DNA from: CAYSRC01 sp964433495
Lineage (GTDB): Bacteria; Bacillota; Clostridia; Oscillospirales; Ruminococcaceae
Direction: 5' to 3'
DNA: 41,330 nt
NCBI GenBank assembly: GCA_964433495.1
Contig: CAYSRC010000019.1
Location: forward strand, 1 to 41,330
The notes beneath the pieces are model-generated. The model did no database searches, was not told the DNA's origin, and saw nothing but the letters and a program-made list of their open reading frames with translations. Both the position numbers and the translations under genes were made by a program. The first letter of the stretch is position 1, and every line of letters starts with the position of its first letter. Shown piece after piece: positions 26,815 through 34,289 of the stretch.

Positions 26815-28572
26815 TTGAACAAAAGAATAACCGCAGTGCTGTCCTGTGCGGCGGCGGTGACGATGCTGCTGTCGGCCTGTGCGGCGGGTGAGGCGGCCGT
26901 GACGGTCGAGGGCTACTCGGGCTCTGTCGGCGTGCAGGCGTCGGTGGACGCCGACGGGGCCTTTTCGCTGTCGCTCTCAAGCTGCACCGAGCGCGCGGGT
27001 CTCGGCAGCATGGCCGCGCAGGCGATGGTCAAGCGGATAAACGAGGCGGGCAGCCTGTCCGTCGAGCTTATCTCGGGCGCGACCGTCACCAGCAGCGCCG
27101 TCATGTCGGCCGCCGAGCGGGCGCTTCGCTCGGCCGGTCTTACCGACGGCCAGATTTTTAAAGCGATTCCCGCAAAATATGAATACCGATATGAGGACGC
27201 CGACATTGCGATCGTCGGCGCGGGCGCGTCGGGTCTTTGCGCCGCAATCGAGGCGGCCGAGAGCGGGGCGCGTGTCGTCGTGCTCGAAAAGCTCGGCGTG
27301 CCGGGCGGCTCGCTCGCGCGCAGCTTCGGCTATTTCGCCGCCGTCTCAACCGACGAGCAGCGCTACAACTATGTCGACGACAACCCGACGTCGTTTGCCG
27401 CGGCCTGGCTTGAGGCCGCGGGCGAGGGCGCGAGCAGCTCGCGGGTGCTGAGTCTCGGCGAGCGCTCGGCGGACAACCTCGGCTTTTTAAAGCTGAGCGG
27501 CGTCGGCGTGTCGTCCTCCCTGTACTCCCACAGCGCGGACGGCTCGGTCCCCGCACGGCTTCACCTGCTCGTCGACGAACAGGGCAACGCGGGCGGCGGG
27601 GGCGCGGTCGAGGCGCTTGTCGAGCGCGCGCTCTCGCTCGGCGTGCGCATAATCTGCGACGCGCGGGTGTACGACGTCTGCCTTGACATCACCGGCACCG
27701 TCACGGGGGTGCGCGCGCGGGTCACGGGCGAGGGCATCCTCACGGTAAACGCGCCCGCGGTGATCCTTGCGGCGGGCGGCTTCGGCAACAACATCGACCT
27801 GATAAACGACCTCATCGGCCCGAAGGAGTGGAGCACCGTCACCTCCCCCGGCAGCACCGGCGACGGGCTCGAGCTGGCCCTCGCGGCGGGCGGGTCGATC
27901 GATTCGAGCTTCGGCGCCATGCTCGAGCTGTACGACTTTGTCGGCGGCTCAAACGGGCGGACGGACGGCGTGCTCGTCACCCCCGACGGCGACAGGTTTG
28001 TGCGCGAGGACGCGAGCGGCGTCGCAAAGGCCGCGGCGCTCACCGCGCGCGAGAGCTTTTCTACCGCCTACTTCATCGTCGACAGCAAGGGGTACAGCGA
28101 CGCCTTTGCCGAGGGGCTCGAGAGCGGCGAGATAAAGTCGGCCGACACCCTTGAGGAGCTTTCCCGGCTCATCGACGCGCGGCTTGTGCCCGACACGGTG
28201 CGCACCTACAACGACATCTGCCGCAGGGGCGGCGCCGACTACTACGGCAAGGCCGCCGACTGCATGACCGCCGTCGACACCGCGCCCTTCTACGCCGTGC
28301 CGTACGAGCTTCGCTGCTTCGGGACGACGGGGGGCGTCACGACCGACCGCGGCTGCCGCGTCGTCTCGTCGTCGCGCGGGGTCGTCGAAGGGCTCTTCGC
28401 TGCGGGAGAGTGCGCAAACGGCGCGTTTTTCGGCGACGGATACCCCGGCTTCGGCTACTCGGTCTCGCAGGCCGTCGACACCGGGCGCACGGCGGCCCAA
28501 AGTGCCGTCGACTTTTTGCGCGAGCAGGACAAATTCCCCTACGATTCGGCGACCCCCGCGGGCGACAACTGA
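26815..28572 (+). CDS. Lipoprotein flavin-dependent reductase (FMN-binding plus FAD-binding, fumarate reductase-like)
   Basis: A 585-residue predicted extracytoplasmic flavoenzyme. A TTG start at 26815 (seven bases after GGGAGG) gives a lipoprotein signal, with the lipobox LLSAC near residues 19-23. Residues about 30-110 form an FMN-binding domain with SGATVTS (87-93); this motif is where FMN is bound covalently to a Thr in RnfG/NqrC-like proteins. The FAD_binding_2 domain follows, with IVGAGASGLCAA (Gly135, 137, 140) and a late FAAGECANGAFFGD segment. The layout is that of the fumarate/urocanate reductase-like flavoproteins that gut bacteria use on organic electron acceptors. The acceptor is unknown, and I could not assign the catalytic Arg. 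A membrane electron donor and a flavin transferase (ApbE) are not in the window. The frame is open further upstream, but only this start gives a signal peptide. Confidence 0.85.
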   Translation: MNKRITAVLSCAAAVTMLLSACAAGEAAVTVEGYSGSVGVQASVDADGAFSLSLSSCTERAGLGSMAAQAMVKRINEAGSLSVELISGATVTSSAVMSAAERALRSAGLTDGQIFKAIPAKYEYRYEDADIAIVGAGASGLCAAIEAAESGARVVVLEKLGVPGGSLARSFGYFAAVSTDEQRYNYVDDNPTSFAAAWLEAAGEGASSSRVLSLGERSADNLGFLKLSGVGVSSSLYSHSADGSVPARLHLLVDEQGNAGGGGAVEALVERALSLGVRIICDARVYDVCLDITGTVTGVRARVTGEGILTVNAPAVILAAGGFGNNIDLINDLIGPKEWSTVTSPGSTGDGLELALAAGGSIDSSFGAMLELYDFVGGSNGRTDGVLVTPDGDRFVREDASGVAKAAALTARESFSTAYFIVDSKGYSDAFAEGLESGEIKSADTLEELSRLIDARLVPDTVRTYNDICRRGGADYYGKAADCMTAVDTAPFYAVPYELRCFGTTGGVTTDRGCRVVSSSRGVVEGLFAAGECANGAFFGDGYPGFGYSVSQAVDTGRTAAQSAVDFLREQDKFPYDSATPAGDN

Positions 28573-28669
28573 GCGCCCCGCAGCGTACTCCCGCGCAGAA
28601 CAAATCCGCCCCGTCCCCGGTGCGTCCTATGCGGCGCGGGGTGCGGGGCAAAGCTTTGCCCCGCCGCCG

Positions 28670-28698
28670 TTGACAAGCGGGGAACATTGTTATATAAT
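28670..28698 (+). promoter_or_regulatory. Consensus promoter of the upp leader
   Basis: A perfect TTGACA (28670-28675) and a perfect TATAAT (28693-28698) are 17 bases apart, the only full-consensus promoter seen in the window. A strong promoter followed by a terminator is the usual design of attenuated genes. Confidence 0.85.
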
Positions 28699-28728
28699 GC
28701 TGCAAGACAAAAAAGGGGGTAGGGCAGC

Positions 28729-28827
28729 ATGGTGAACGCTTGTTTTGCGAACGGGGCCGCTGTTTTTGCCCTTCTTTTTTCGTTTTTTATCGGCCTTTGC
28801 GCCGAATTATCCCTCCGCCGCCTTTAG
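28729..28827 (+). CDS. upp leader peptide (32 residues)
   Basis: An ATG at 28729 follows GGGGGTAGGGCAGC and opens a 32-codon frame ending with TAG at 28825-28827. The peptide is hydrophobic in the middle (AAVFALLFSFFIGL). Its DNA has T-runs of five, six and six bases at 28763-28788. The stop codon lies in the loop of the terminator hairpin at 28818-28840, so a ribosome reaching the stop would cover the hairpin. This resembles the leader of enterobacterial pyrBI. A role as attenuation leader is inferred; the peptide itself probably has no function. Confidence 0.6.
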   Translation: MVNACFANGAAVFALLFSFFIGLCAELSLRRL

Positions 28828-28840
28828 AGGCGGTTTTTTT
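28818..28840 (+). terminator. Intrinsic terminator in the upp leader (attenuator)
   Basis: CCGCCT (28818-28823) pairs with AGGCGG (28828-28833) around a four-base loop, followed by seven T. It lies between the consensus promoter and upp, 72 bases before the upp start. Confidence 0.75.
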
Positions 28841-28911
28841 GTACCCGAAGCGATTTGGGGCCACCCACCACCCGTCGGGGCGTCCGCCCCCGCAACCGAA
28901 AGGAGCACAAC

Positions 28912-29547
28912 ATGCAGCAAGCAAACGCCTTTATCTTCGACCATCCCCTCATCCAGCACAAGCTGTCGCTCATGCGCGACAAGCGCACCGGCACCAAGGA
29001 CTTCCGCGAGCTGGTCGAGGAGGTCTCGACCCTCATGGTGTATGAGGTGACCAAGGACCTGCCCCTCACCGAGATCGAGATCGAGACGCCGGTCGCCAAA
29101 ACCAAAACCAAGGTGCTCGCCGACCGGCCCATCGCCCTCGTGCCCATCCTGCGCGCGGGGCTCGGCATGGTGCACGGGGTGCAGCAGCTGCTGCCCAAGG
29201 CAAAGATCGGGCACATCGGCCTCTATCGCGACCACGAGACCCATGAGCCCGTCGAATACTACTGCAAGCTGCCCGAGAACATAGCGGACAGCATCGTCTT
29301 TGTGCTCGACCCGATGTTCGCCACGGGCGGCAGCGCGTCGGCGGCGATAAGCTATCTCAAAAAGCAGGGCTGCAAGGATCTTCGCCTCGTGTGCATCGTC
29401 GCCGCGCCCCCCGCGCTTGAGCGCATGCAGAACGACCACCCCGACGTGCCCGTCTACTGCGCCGCGCTCGACCCCGTGCTCAACGAGAACGCCTACATCG
29501 TCCCCGGCCTCGGCGACGCGGGCGACCGCATCTTCGGCACGAAATAA
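28912..29547 (+). CDS. upp: Uracil phosphoribosyltransferase
   Basis: Upp makes UMP from uracil and PRPP, the main uracil salvage step. The 211-residue length is typical. The PRPP-binding loop reads VLDPMFATGGSAS (131-143), with Phe where many enzymes have Leu. VPILRAGLGMV (77-87) and the C-terminal uracil-contact segment YIVPGLGDAGDRIFGTK are intact. The ATG at 28912 has AAAGGAG at the right distance; the frame is open further upstream without a site. It sits alone behind a leader peptide and terminator, suggesting control by pyrimidine supply. Other pyrimidine salvage genes (dCMP deaminase, two cytidine deaminases) lie within 5 kb, but no uracil permease is adjacent. Confidence 0.97.
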   Translation: MQQANAFIFDHPLIQHKLSLMRDKRTGTKDFRELVEEVSTLMVYEVTKDLPLTEIEIETPVAKTKTKVLADRPIALVPILRAGLGMVHGVQQLLPKAKIGHIGLYRDHETHEPVEYYCKLPENIADSIVFVLDPMFATGGSASAAISYLKKQGCKDLRLVCIVAAPPALERMQNDHPDVPVYCAALDPVLNENAYIVPGLGDAGDRIFGTK

Positions 29548-29567
29548 CAATATAAGCCTTTGCGCTT

Positions 29568-29604
29568 TGTGCGGCGGCGGGATACCTGCCGCCGCACATT
29601 CTTT
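29568..29604 (+). terminator. Hairpin after upp, probable terminator
   Basis: TGTGCGGCGGC (29568-29578) pairs perfectly with GCCGCCGCACA (29588-29598). The tail TTCTTT is weak. Confidence 0.55.
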
Positions 29605-29749
29605 GGGACGTTCGGGCTGCGCCGGGGAGGCTTTGGGAGGCTCGCTGCAAATCTTGAGTTTTTTCATGCCGGTACAGCGTTTTTGTAACCTTATTCTTCA
29701 ACTTTTGTATTCTTATTTTTCGACAGGCCTTTTCCCTCGGGTTTCCTTA

Positions 29750-29848
29750 CCGAACGGCCGAGCTTAGGGAACAACAGCCCGAAAGGCGCAAAAAGACCGC
29801 ACCGAGCGGCGAGCTATTGTTCCGATTACACGCGGCAAGGGGGCTGTC
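29750..29848 (-). repeat. Dispersed intergenic repeat, copy D (partial, diverged)
   Basis: Read on the minus strand it contains GCGCCTTTCGGGCT, a GTTCC box, TAAG and CGGCCGTTCGG, in the same order as the right half of copy A, with more mismatches than copies A and C. The left half is not recognisable. Confidence 0.6.
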
Positions 29849-29930
29849 GGTGTCGGCCGACCGAGGAGATGTCGCCGAAAAGCTCCGTCGTCCGAGCAGC
29901 CCATTGCCGCGGCTTAGGCTCACCCATACA

Positions 29931-29976
29931 AAAAGCGCCGAAGCCTTTAAACAAAAGAAAGGCTTCGGCGCTTTTG
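29931..29976. terminator. Bidirectional terminator, serving the HAD phosphatase gene
   Basis: AGCGCCGAAGCCTTT (29935-29949) pairs perfectly with AAAGGCTTCGGCGCT (29959-29973). Minus-strand transcripts end in TTTTT, and plus-strand transcripts have TTT after the stem. Apart from this, the upp hairpin and repeat copy D, the 480 bases between upp and the HAD gene hold nothing recognised. Confidence 0.88.
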
Positions 29977-30027
29977 CTCCTGCCGACAGATAAACGGCCC
30001 GGCCGTGCGTCAAACGCGCAAGAGGGG

Positions 30028-30693
30028 CTATCCCTGTTCCGCGAGCCGTCCCACGACCTCGCGCACCTCGTCAAGGCTCGGCACAACGGCGTGCGCGAGC
30101 GCGCGGATCTCGTCGCTCGGGGCGAGCAGATCGGGCACCATCACACAGTTTATGCCCGCCGCATGCGCCGCGAGCACCCCCGCGCTCGAGTCCTCGAGTA
30201 CAAGGCACTCGTCCGGCTTTGCGCCGCAGCGCCCGGCGCAGGTCAGAAATATCTCGGGGTCGGGCTTGCAGTTTTTGACGTCGTCGCCCGTGATGATCCC
30301 CTTAAAGCGCACGGGGTCAAGCCGCATACAGGCGAGCGACGCCGTGACGTTGACGCGGCTGTTGGAGCTGCCCACACAGTAGCCTACCCCGCTTCGGTCG
30401 AGAAAGTCGAGCAGCGAATAGAGCCCCTTTTTGGCGGGGATCTTGCCGCCGAGATAGCTCTCGGCGGCGATCTGCTTGGTTCTCGCCAGCAGCTGCACGG
30501 GGTCAATCTCGGGGCAAAGCCCCTTCGCGTACTGCGCGCACCACTCCTCCGAGTGGCCGAGACAGACGGTGTACTGCTCGAGCGTCAGCGCGCGGCCGTG
30601 CTCCTCGAATATCCCCTTCCATATCTCGTAGATGAACCGCTCGGAGTCCATCATCAGCCCGTCGAGGTCAAAGATAACAAGCTTAAGCGACAT
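30028..30693 (-). CDS. HAD-superfamily phosphatase (beta-phosphoglucomutase-like)
   Basis: A 221-residue cytoplasmic phosphatase or phosphomutase of HAD subfamily I. Motif I is FDLDGLMMD (nucleophile Asp9, acid/base Asp11), motif II is VGSSNS, motif III is NCKPDPEIF and motif IV is VLEDSSAGV. A helical cap lies between motifs I and II. The substrate cannot be told; nucleotide or sugar-phosphate cleavage is equally possible. The ATG at 30693 follows AAAGGAATTG. It is 152 bases downstream of the pantothenate kinase gene on the same strand and may share its transcript. A clear terminator follows at 29931-29976. Confidence 0.88.
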   Translation of the reverse strand: MSLKLVIFDLDGLMMDSERFIYEIWKGIFEEHGRALTLEQYTVCLGHSEEWCAQYAKGLCPEIDPVQLLARTKQIAAESYLGGKIPAKKGLYSLLDFLDRSGVGYCVGSSNSRVNVTASLACMRLDPVRFKGIITGDDVKNCKPDPEIFLTCAGRCGAKPDECLVLEDSSAGVLAAHAAGINCVMVPDLLAPSDEIRALAHAVVPSLDEVREVVGRLAEQG

Positions 30694-30845
30694 TTTTACA
30701 ATTCCTTTCCTCTTTTAAGGGGCCTGCGCCCCGCAGATTGACGATTCACGCGGGCACCGACTCCCCGAAAACCGCGCGTGGCCCGCCGTGTCACGAAGGG
30801 CGCCCCGTGCGCCGGGGCACAGGCGGCCGCCGTCGCTCCCCGCCG

Positions 30846-31661
30846 TCAGACGGCGCGCAGCGACGCCGCGCCCAGCGCCGTCGCAAACGCGGCCCTCTCG
30901 GGGAGGACAAACCGCGCCCCGAACAGGCGCGACACCCCCTCAAAAACCCCCTTCGCCTGCGGCAGGGTCGCCATCGTGCCGGTCACGACGACAGGCGCCC
31001 CGTCCCTGTGTGCAAAGGACGCCATCACCCCGGCGGTCTCAAACACGGTGTTGATAAGCCCGAGCGCGAGGTCGCGCTTTGTCGCGGTGCTCTTGAGACT
31101 GCCGAAGTTTGCCGCCGTCGTCTCGGGCGGCAGGGTGGGGATGCCTCCCCTGCTTATCTCGCCGACGGTGAGGTCGACCCGCGAGAGGTCGCCGCCCTCG
31201 GCGAGCTCGATGATCGCGTCGATGTCGTCGGTGTCGAGCAGCGCCTTCGCGAGGCCCACAAGGGTGCCGCCGCCCACGCCGCTGCCGCCGACGTGGCGGC
31301 AGCCGTCCGGCCCCGCGCTCACAAACGCGGTGCCGGTGCCCATGCTCACGACAAGCGCCCGCTCAAGGCCCGTCAACAGCAGCCCGCCGCGGCCTATCGC
31401 CAAAAACTCCTCGACTCGCTCGGTGGGGATGCCGTAGATGTCCCCCTCGGCCGCGTGCGCGCCCACGCCCGTGAGCCGTATCCGCTCGACGTCGCCGAGC
31501 GACATGTCCTGCTCGTACAAAAGCCGCCCCAGCGCGCCGTACAGCGAGGTCAGCTGGTCGGCCGCGCGCACCTGCACCGCCGCCCTGAGCCCGCCGTCCC
31601 CGTCCACCGCCGCTATCTTGGTCGTCGAGCCGCCGACGTCCACCCCGAGGGTCAGCCCCAT
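30846..31661 (-). CDS. coaW: Type II pantothenate kinase
   Basis: The 271-residue product phosphorylates pantothenate with ATP, the first step of coenzyme A synthesis. The type II (ASKHA fold, CoaW) signature is clear: GVDVGGSTTKIAAVD at the N-terminus, ALVVSMGTGTAFV, HVGGSGVGGGTLVGL and VVVTGTMATLP. Type II enzymes are usually not feedback-inhibited by CoA. The ATG at 31661 is one base after the TGA of the dCMP deaminase gene, and the ribosome site GGGGAGGG lies within the end of that gene, so translation is coupled. Its pairing with a nucleotide deaminase has no obvious metabolic reason. Confidence 0.92.
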   Translation of the reverse strand: MGLTLGVDVGGSTTKIAAVDGDGGLRAAVQVRAADQLTSLYGALGRLLYEQDMSLGDVERIRLTGVGAHAAEGDIYGIPTERVEEFLAIGRGGLLLTGLERALVVSMGTGTAFVSAGPDGCRHVGGSGVGGGTLVGLAKALLDTDDIDAIIELAEGGDLSRVDLTVGEISRGGIPTLPPETTAANFGSLKSTATKRDLALGLINTVFETAGVMASFAHRDGAPVVVTGTMATLPQAKGVFEGVSRLFGARFVLPERAAFATALGAASLRAV

Positions 31662-31662
31662 C

Positions 31663-32151
31663 TCAATAGCCCTCCCCGTCGCCGAGCGAGTCGTCGTGCA
31701 CCACCCACTCGCTCTCGACGTCGACGACGGTGTACCGCTCGCTGTCGTTTCGGATGATGACGTTTTTTATCCCGGCGTTTATGATGAGCCGCCTGCACAT
31801 CGAGCAGGAGCTCGCGTTCTCGACGTATGCCCCGTCCGGCGCCTCGTGCCCGACGAGGTAGAGGGTCGCGCCGATCATGTCCCGCCGCGCGGCGCTGATG
31901 ATGGCGTTTGCCTCGGCGTGCACGCTTCGGCACATCTCGTATCGCTGCCCGCGCGGGACGTTCAGCTTGATCCTGCGGCAGTACCCGAGGTCGGAGCAGT
32001 TTCTGCGCCCGCGCGGCGCGCCCGAATACCCCGTGGACACGATCTCGTCGTTGTTGACGATTATCGCGCCGTAGTTCCTGCGCAGACAGGTGCCGCGTCT
32101 GCTGACGGCGTCGGCTATGTCGAGATAGTAGTTTATCTTGTCGCGTCTCAT
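31663..32151 (-). CDS. Deoxycytidylate (dCMP) deaminase
   Basis: The 162-residue zinc enzyme converts dCMP to dUMP, feeding thymidylate synthesis; related proteins are called ComEB. Zinc ligands are His78 (SVHAEANAI, with catalytic Glu80), Cys116 and Cys119 (SSCSMCRR). RRNYGAIIVNNDEIVSTGYSGAPRG is the family's N-terminal stretch. A TTG codon just before the ATG is in frame, but the ATG at 32151 sits eight bases after GGGAGG and is preferred. It is the first gene of a minus-strand operon with coaW. Its promoter (32288-32316) is back to back with that of the cytidine deaminases. Confidence 0.94.
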   Translation of the reverse strand: MRRDKINYYLDIADAVSRRGTCLRRNYGAIIVNNDEIVSTGYSGAPRGRRNCSDLGYCRRIKLNVPRGQRYEMCRSVHAEANAIISAARRDMIGATLYLVGHEAPDGAYVENASSCSMCRRLIINAGIKNVIIRNDSERYTVVDVESEWVVHDDSLGDGEGY

Positions 32152-32287
32152 CAATCACACCTCCCGCTGTGCGGTTGCAGTATCATCGCCGTTTTCAGGA
32201 CAAAACGCCGCTGAAAAGGCGGACGGTCATGCCCCCAAAGAGCCCTTGCAGGCCCCGTTTTGCGGCGCGCTGCCCGCCTTTTAAGCT

Positions 32288-32316
32288 ATAATAAGATATT
32301 TTCGCATTTTATTCAA
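32288..32316 (-). promoter_or_regulatory. Promoter of the dCMP deaminase operon
   Basis: TTGAAT (32311-32316) and TATTAT (32288-32293) on the minus strand are 17 bases apart. Confidence 0.65.
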
Positions 32317-32333
32317 GATTTTTTGCCGCGGTA

Positions 32334-32342
32334 TGGTATAAT
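32334..32342 (+). promoter_or_regulatory. Extended -10 promoter of the cytidine deaminase genes
   Basis: TGGTATAAT is an extended -10 element with a consensus hexamer at 32337-32342. No good -35 is present (best TTCAAG at 32312-32317, 19 bases away). Downstream, GCGGCGCG (32369-32376) pairs with CGCGCCGC (32395-32402) in the leader but lacks a T-tract. Confidence 0.55.
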
Positions 32343-32442
32343 TTTAATATAGGGACAGGCCGCGACACGCGGCGCGCCGCCCGGGGTCGGGTTGCGCGCC
32401 GCGGCGGACGTTCACAATAAAACAAAGCGAGGTATTTATCCC

Positions 32443-32856
32443 ATGACAAGAGAACAGCTGGTGCAGCTCGCCTGGAAGGCGCGCGAAAACGCCTACGCCC
32501 CCTACTCCCGCTTTAAGGTCGGCGCCGCGGTGCTCGGCGAGGACGGCAACGTCTATCTCGGCGGCAACATCGAGAACGCAAGCTACGGCATGACGGTGTG
32601 CGCCGAGCGCACCGCCATCTTCGGCATGGTAAACGCCGGCTGCAAAAAATACACCGCCATCGCGGTCGTGTGCGGCTGCGAGGAGGAGTGCTCGTCCTGC
32701 ATGGCCTGCCGCCAGGTGATGACCGAGTTCTGCCGCGACCTCGACGTGCCCGTCTACTTCTCGGGCACCACGGGCGAAATCTGGGACCACACGGTGAGGG
32801 AGCTTGCGCCGCTGCCCTTCATGGCGTTCGAGCCCAACGCCGACTACGACAAATAA
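32443..32856 (+). CDS. cdd: Cytidine deaminase, copy 1
   Basis: The 137-residue zinc enzyme deaminates cytidine and deoxycytidine to uridine and deoxyuridine, providing uracil for salvage. Zinc ligands are Cys53 (TVCAERTA, with catalytic Glu55), Cys86 and Cys89 (SSCMACRQV). Three extra cysteines (77, 79, 83) occur just before the second ligand pair and are absent from copy 2. The ATG at 32443 follows GCGAGGT at a somewhat long distance; an upstream ATG at 32392 lacks a site. By hand alignment, 113 of 137 residues equal those of the next gene, so the pair arose by tandem duplication. Confidence 0.95.
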   Translation: MTREQLVQLAWKARENAYAPYSRFKVGAAVLGEDGNVYLGGNIENASYGMTVCAERTAIFGMVNAGCKKYTAIAVVCGCEEECSSCMACRQVMTEFCRDLDVPVYFSGTTGEIWDHTVRELAPLPFMAFEPNADYDK

Positions 32857-33031
32857 GGCGGCGCGTCACGAGGGCCCGCACCGAGCGCTTTCGGCCGCAG
32901 GCAGTGTGTTCCCCTTTTTGACAAAATCATCGGGTGCGCTCCGCGCGAGACGGGCTCTCCTGCGCGTCCCTGCGGCCGCGGGGCCGCCCCGGGCACACCT
33001 GCAACCCTGTAAAACGGAGGATATCAGCATC

Positions 33032-33445
33032 ATGGACAAGAAACAGCTTATCGACCTCGCCTGGAAGGCGCGCGAAAACGCCTACGCCCCCTACTCCCGC
33101 TTCAAGGTGGGCGCCGCGGTGCTCGGCGAGGACGGCAACGTCTATCTCGGCGGAAACATCGAGAACGCAAGCTACGGCATGACGGTGTGCGCCGAGCGCA
33201 CCGCCGTCTTCGGCATGGTAAACGCCGGCTGCAAAAAGTACACGGCGCTCGCGGTCGTGGGCGGAGGCAGCGGCGACAGCGCGCCCTGTCTCGCCTGCCG
33301 CCAGGTGATGACCGAGTTCTGCCGCGACCTCGACGTGCCCGTCTACAGCTCGGGGCCCGACGGCGTGATCTACGAGCACACGCTGCGCGAGCTCGCGCCG
33401 CTGCCCTTTATGGCGTTCGAGCCCAATGCCGACTATGAAAAATAA
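33032..33445 (+). CDS. cdd: Cytidine deaminase, copy 2
   Basis: A second 137-residue cytidine deaminase, 175 bases after the first, with the same ligands (Cys53, Glu55, Cys86, Cys89) and the more usual APCLACRQ motif. Most differences from copy 1 cluster in residues 77-87 and 107-120; the first 75 and last 18 residues are nearly identical. The ATG at 33032 has GGAGG about ten bases ahead. The end overlaps the start of rsmA. No strong promoter was seen in the gap between the two copies, so they may be one transcript. Both copies look functional. Confidence 0.95.
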   Translation: MDKKQLIDLAWKARENAYAPYSRFKVGAAVLGEDGNVYLGGNIENASYGMTVCAERTAVFGMVNAGCKKYTALAVVGGGSGDSAPCLACRQVMTEFCRDLDVPVYSSGPDGVIYEHTLRELAPLPFMAFEPNADYEK

Positions 33446-34289
33446 CGGCTCGGGCCGCGGCGGTCACCCGCCGTCCCCTGAGCGCGGCGTCCGGGCAAAA
33501 AAGCATCTCGGACAAAACTTCATTGTCAATCCGGGCGTCTGCCCCAAATTCGTTGAAAGCTGCGGCATCGACGAGCGCTTCGGGGTGCTCGAGATAGGGC
33601 CTGGCCTCGGCGCGCTCACCGTCGAGCTCGCGAAGCGCGCAAAAAAGGTGCTCGCCGTCGAGGTCGACGGCGAGCTCATCCCGAGGCTTCGCGAAAATGT
33701 CGCTCCCTTCCGCAACGTCGAGATCATCGAGGGCGACATCCTGTCGGCGGACATAGCGGGACTGATACAATCCCGCTTCGGCGGCCTTCGCGCCGCGGCG
33801 GCGGGCAACCTGCCCTATTACATCACAAGCCCCGTCATCATGAAGCTGCTCGAGGAGCGCCCGCCCGTCGAGTTTGTCGCGGCGATGGTGCAGAAGGAGG
33901 CGGCACAGCGGCTGTGCGCCCCCGAGGGCAGCCGCGAGAGCGGCGCGGTGACCCTCGCGGTGCGCTATTACAGCGAGCCGCATATGCTGTTCGACGTCTC
34001 GCCCGGCAGCTTTATGCCCCCGCCGTCGGTGACGAGCACCGTGATAAAGCTCGATATCAGAACCGACCCGCCCGTGTGCCCACGGGACGAAGGGACCATG
34101 TTCAAGGTCATCCGCGCCGCGTTTTCGCAGCGGCGAAAAACGGCGGTCAACGCCCTGTCGTCGGGCCTCGGGCGCGACAAGGCGGCGGTCGCCGCGGCGT
34201 TTGAAGCGCTGTCCCTTTCGCCCGACATCCGCCCCGAGCACCTTGTGCTGCGCGACTTTGCGGCTTTAAGCGACCTCCTCTTTGCGTGA
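33426..34289 (+). CDS. rsmA: 16S rRNA dimethyladenosine transferase
   Basis: RsmA (KsgA) dimethylates two adjacent adenines near the 3' end of 16S rRNA during small-subunit assembly. The 287-residue protein has KKHLGQNFIVNP at its start, the SAM-binding LEIGPGLGALT, the acidic VEVDGELIPRL, EGDIL, and the catalytic NLPYYITSP. The C-terminal domain has SQRRKTAVNAL. It overlaps the end of cdd copy 2 by 20 bases. Two ATGs, at 33426 and 33435, compete and neither has a clear ribosome site, so translation probably depends on ribosomes ending at the cdd stop (33445). The 22 or so residues before the conserved core are longer than usual. Confidence 0.95.
   Translation: MPTMKNNGSGRGGHPPSPERGVRAKKHLGQNFIVNPGVCPKFVESCGIDERFGVLEIGPGLGALTVELAKRAKKVLAVEVDGELIPRLRENVAPFRNVEIIEGDILSADIAGLIQSRFGGLRAAAAGNLPYYITSPVIMKLLEERPPVEFVAAMVQKEAAQRLCAPEGSRESGAVTLAVRYYSEPHMLFDVSPGSFMPPPSVTSTVIKLDIRTDPPVCPRDEGTMFKVIRAAFSQRRKTAVNALSSGLGRDKAAVAAAFEALSLSPDIRPEHLVLRDFAALSDLLFA

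Noticed and set aside
28640..28660. GGGGCAAAGCTTTGCCCC palindrome as terminator of the flavoprotein gene
   Set aside because: There is no T-tract; it lies directly before the upp promoter and could equally be a regulatory site or chance.
32369..32402. GC-rich hairpin in the cdd leader as an attenuator
   Set aside because: The stem is perfect, but no T-tract follows and no alternative fold was evident.
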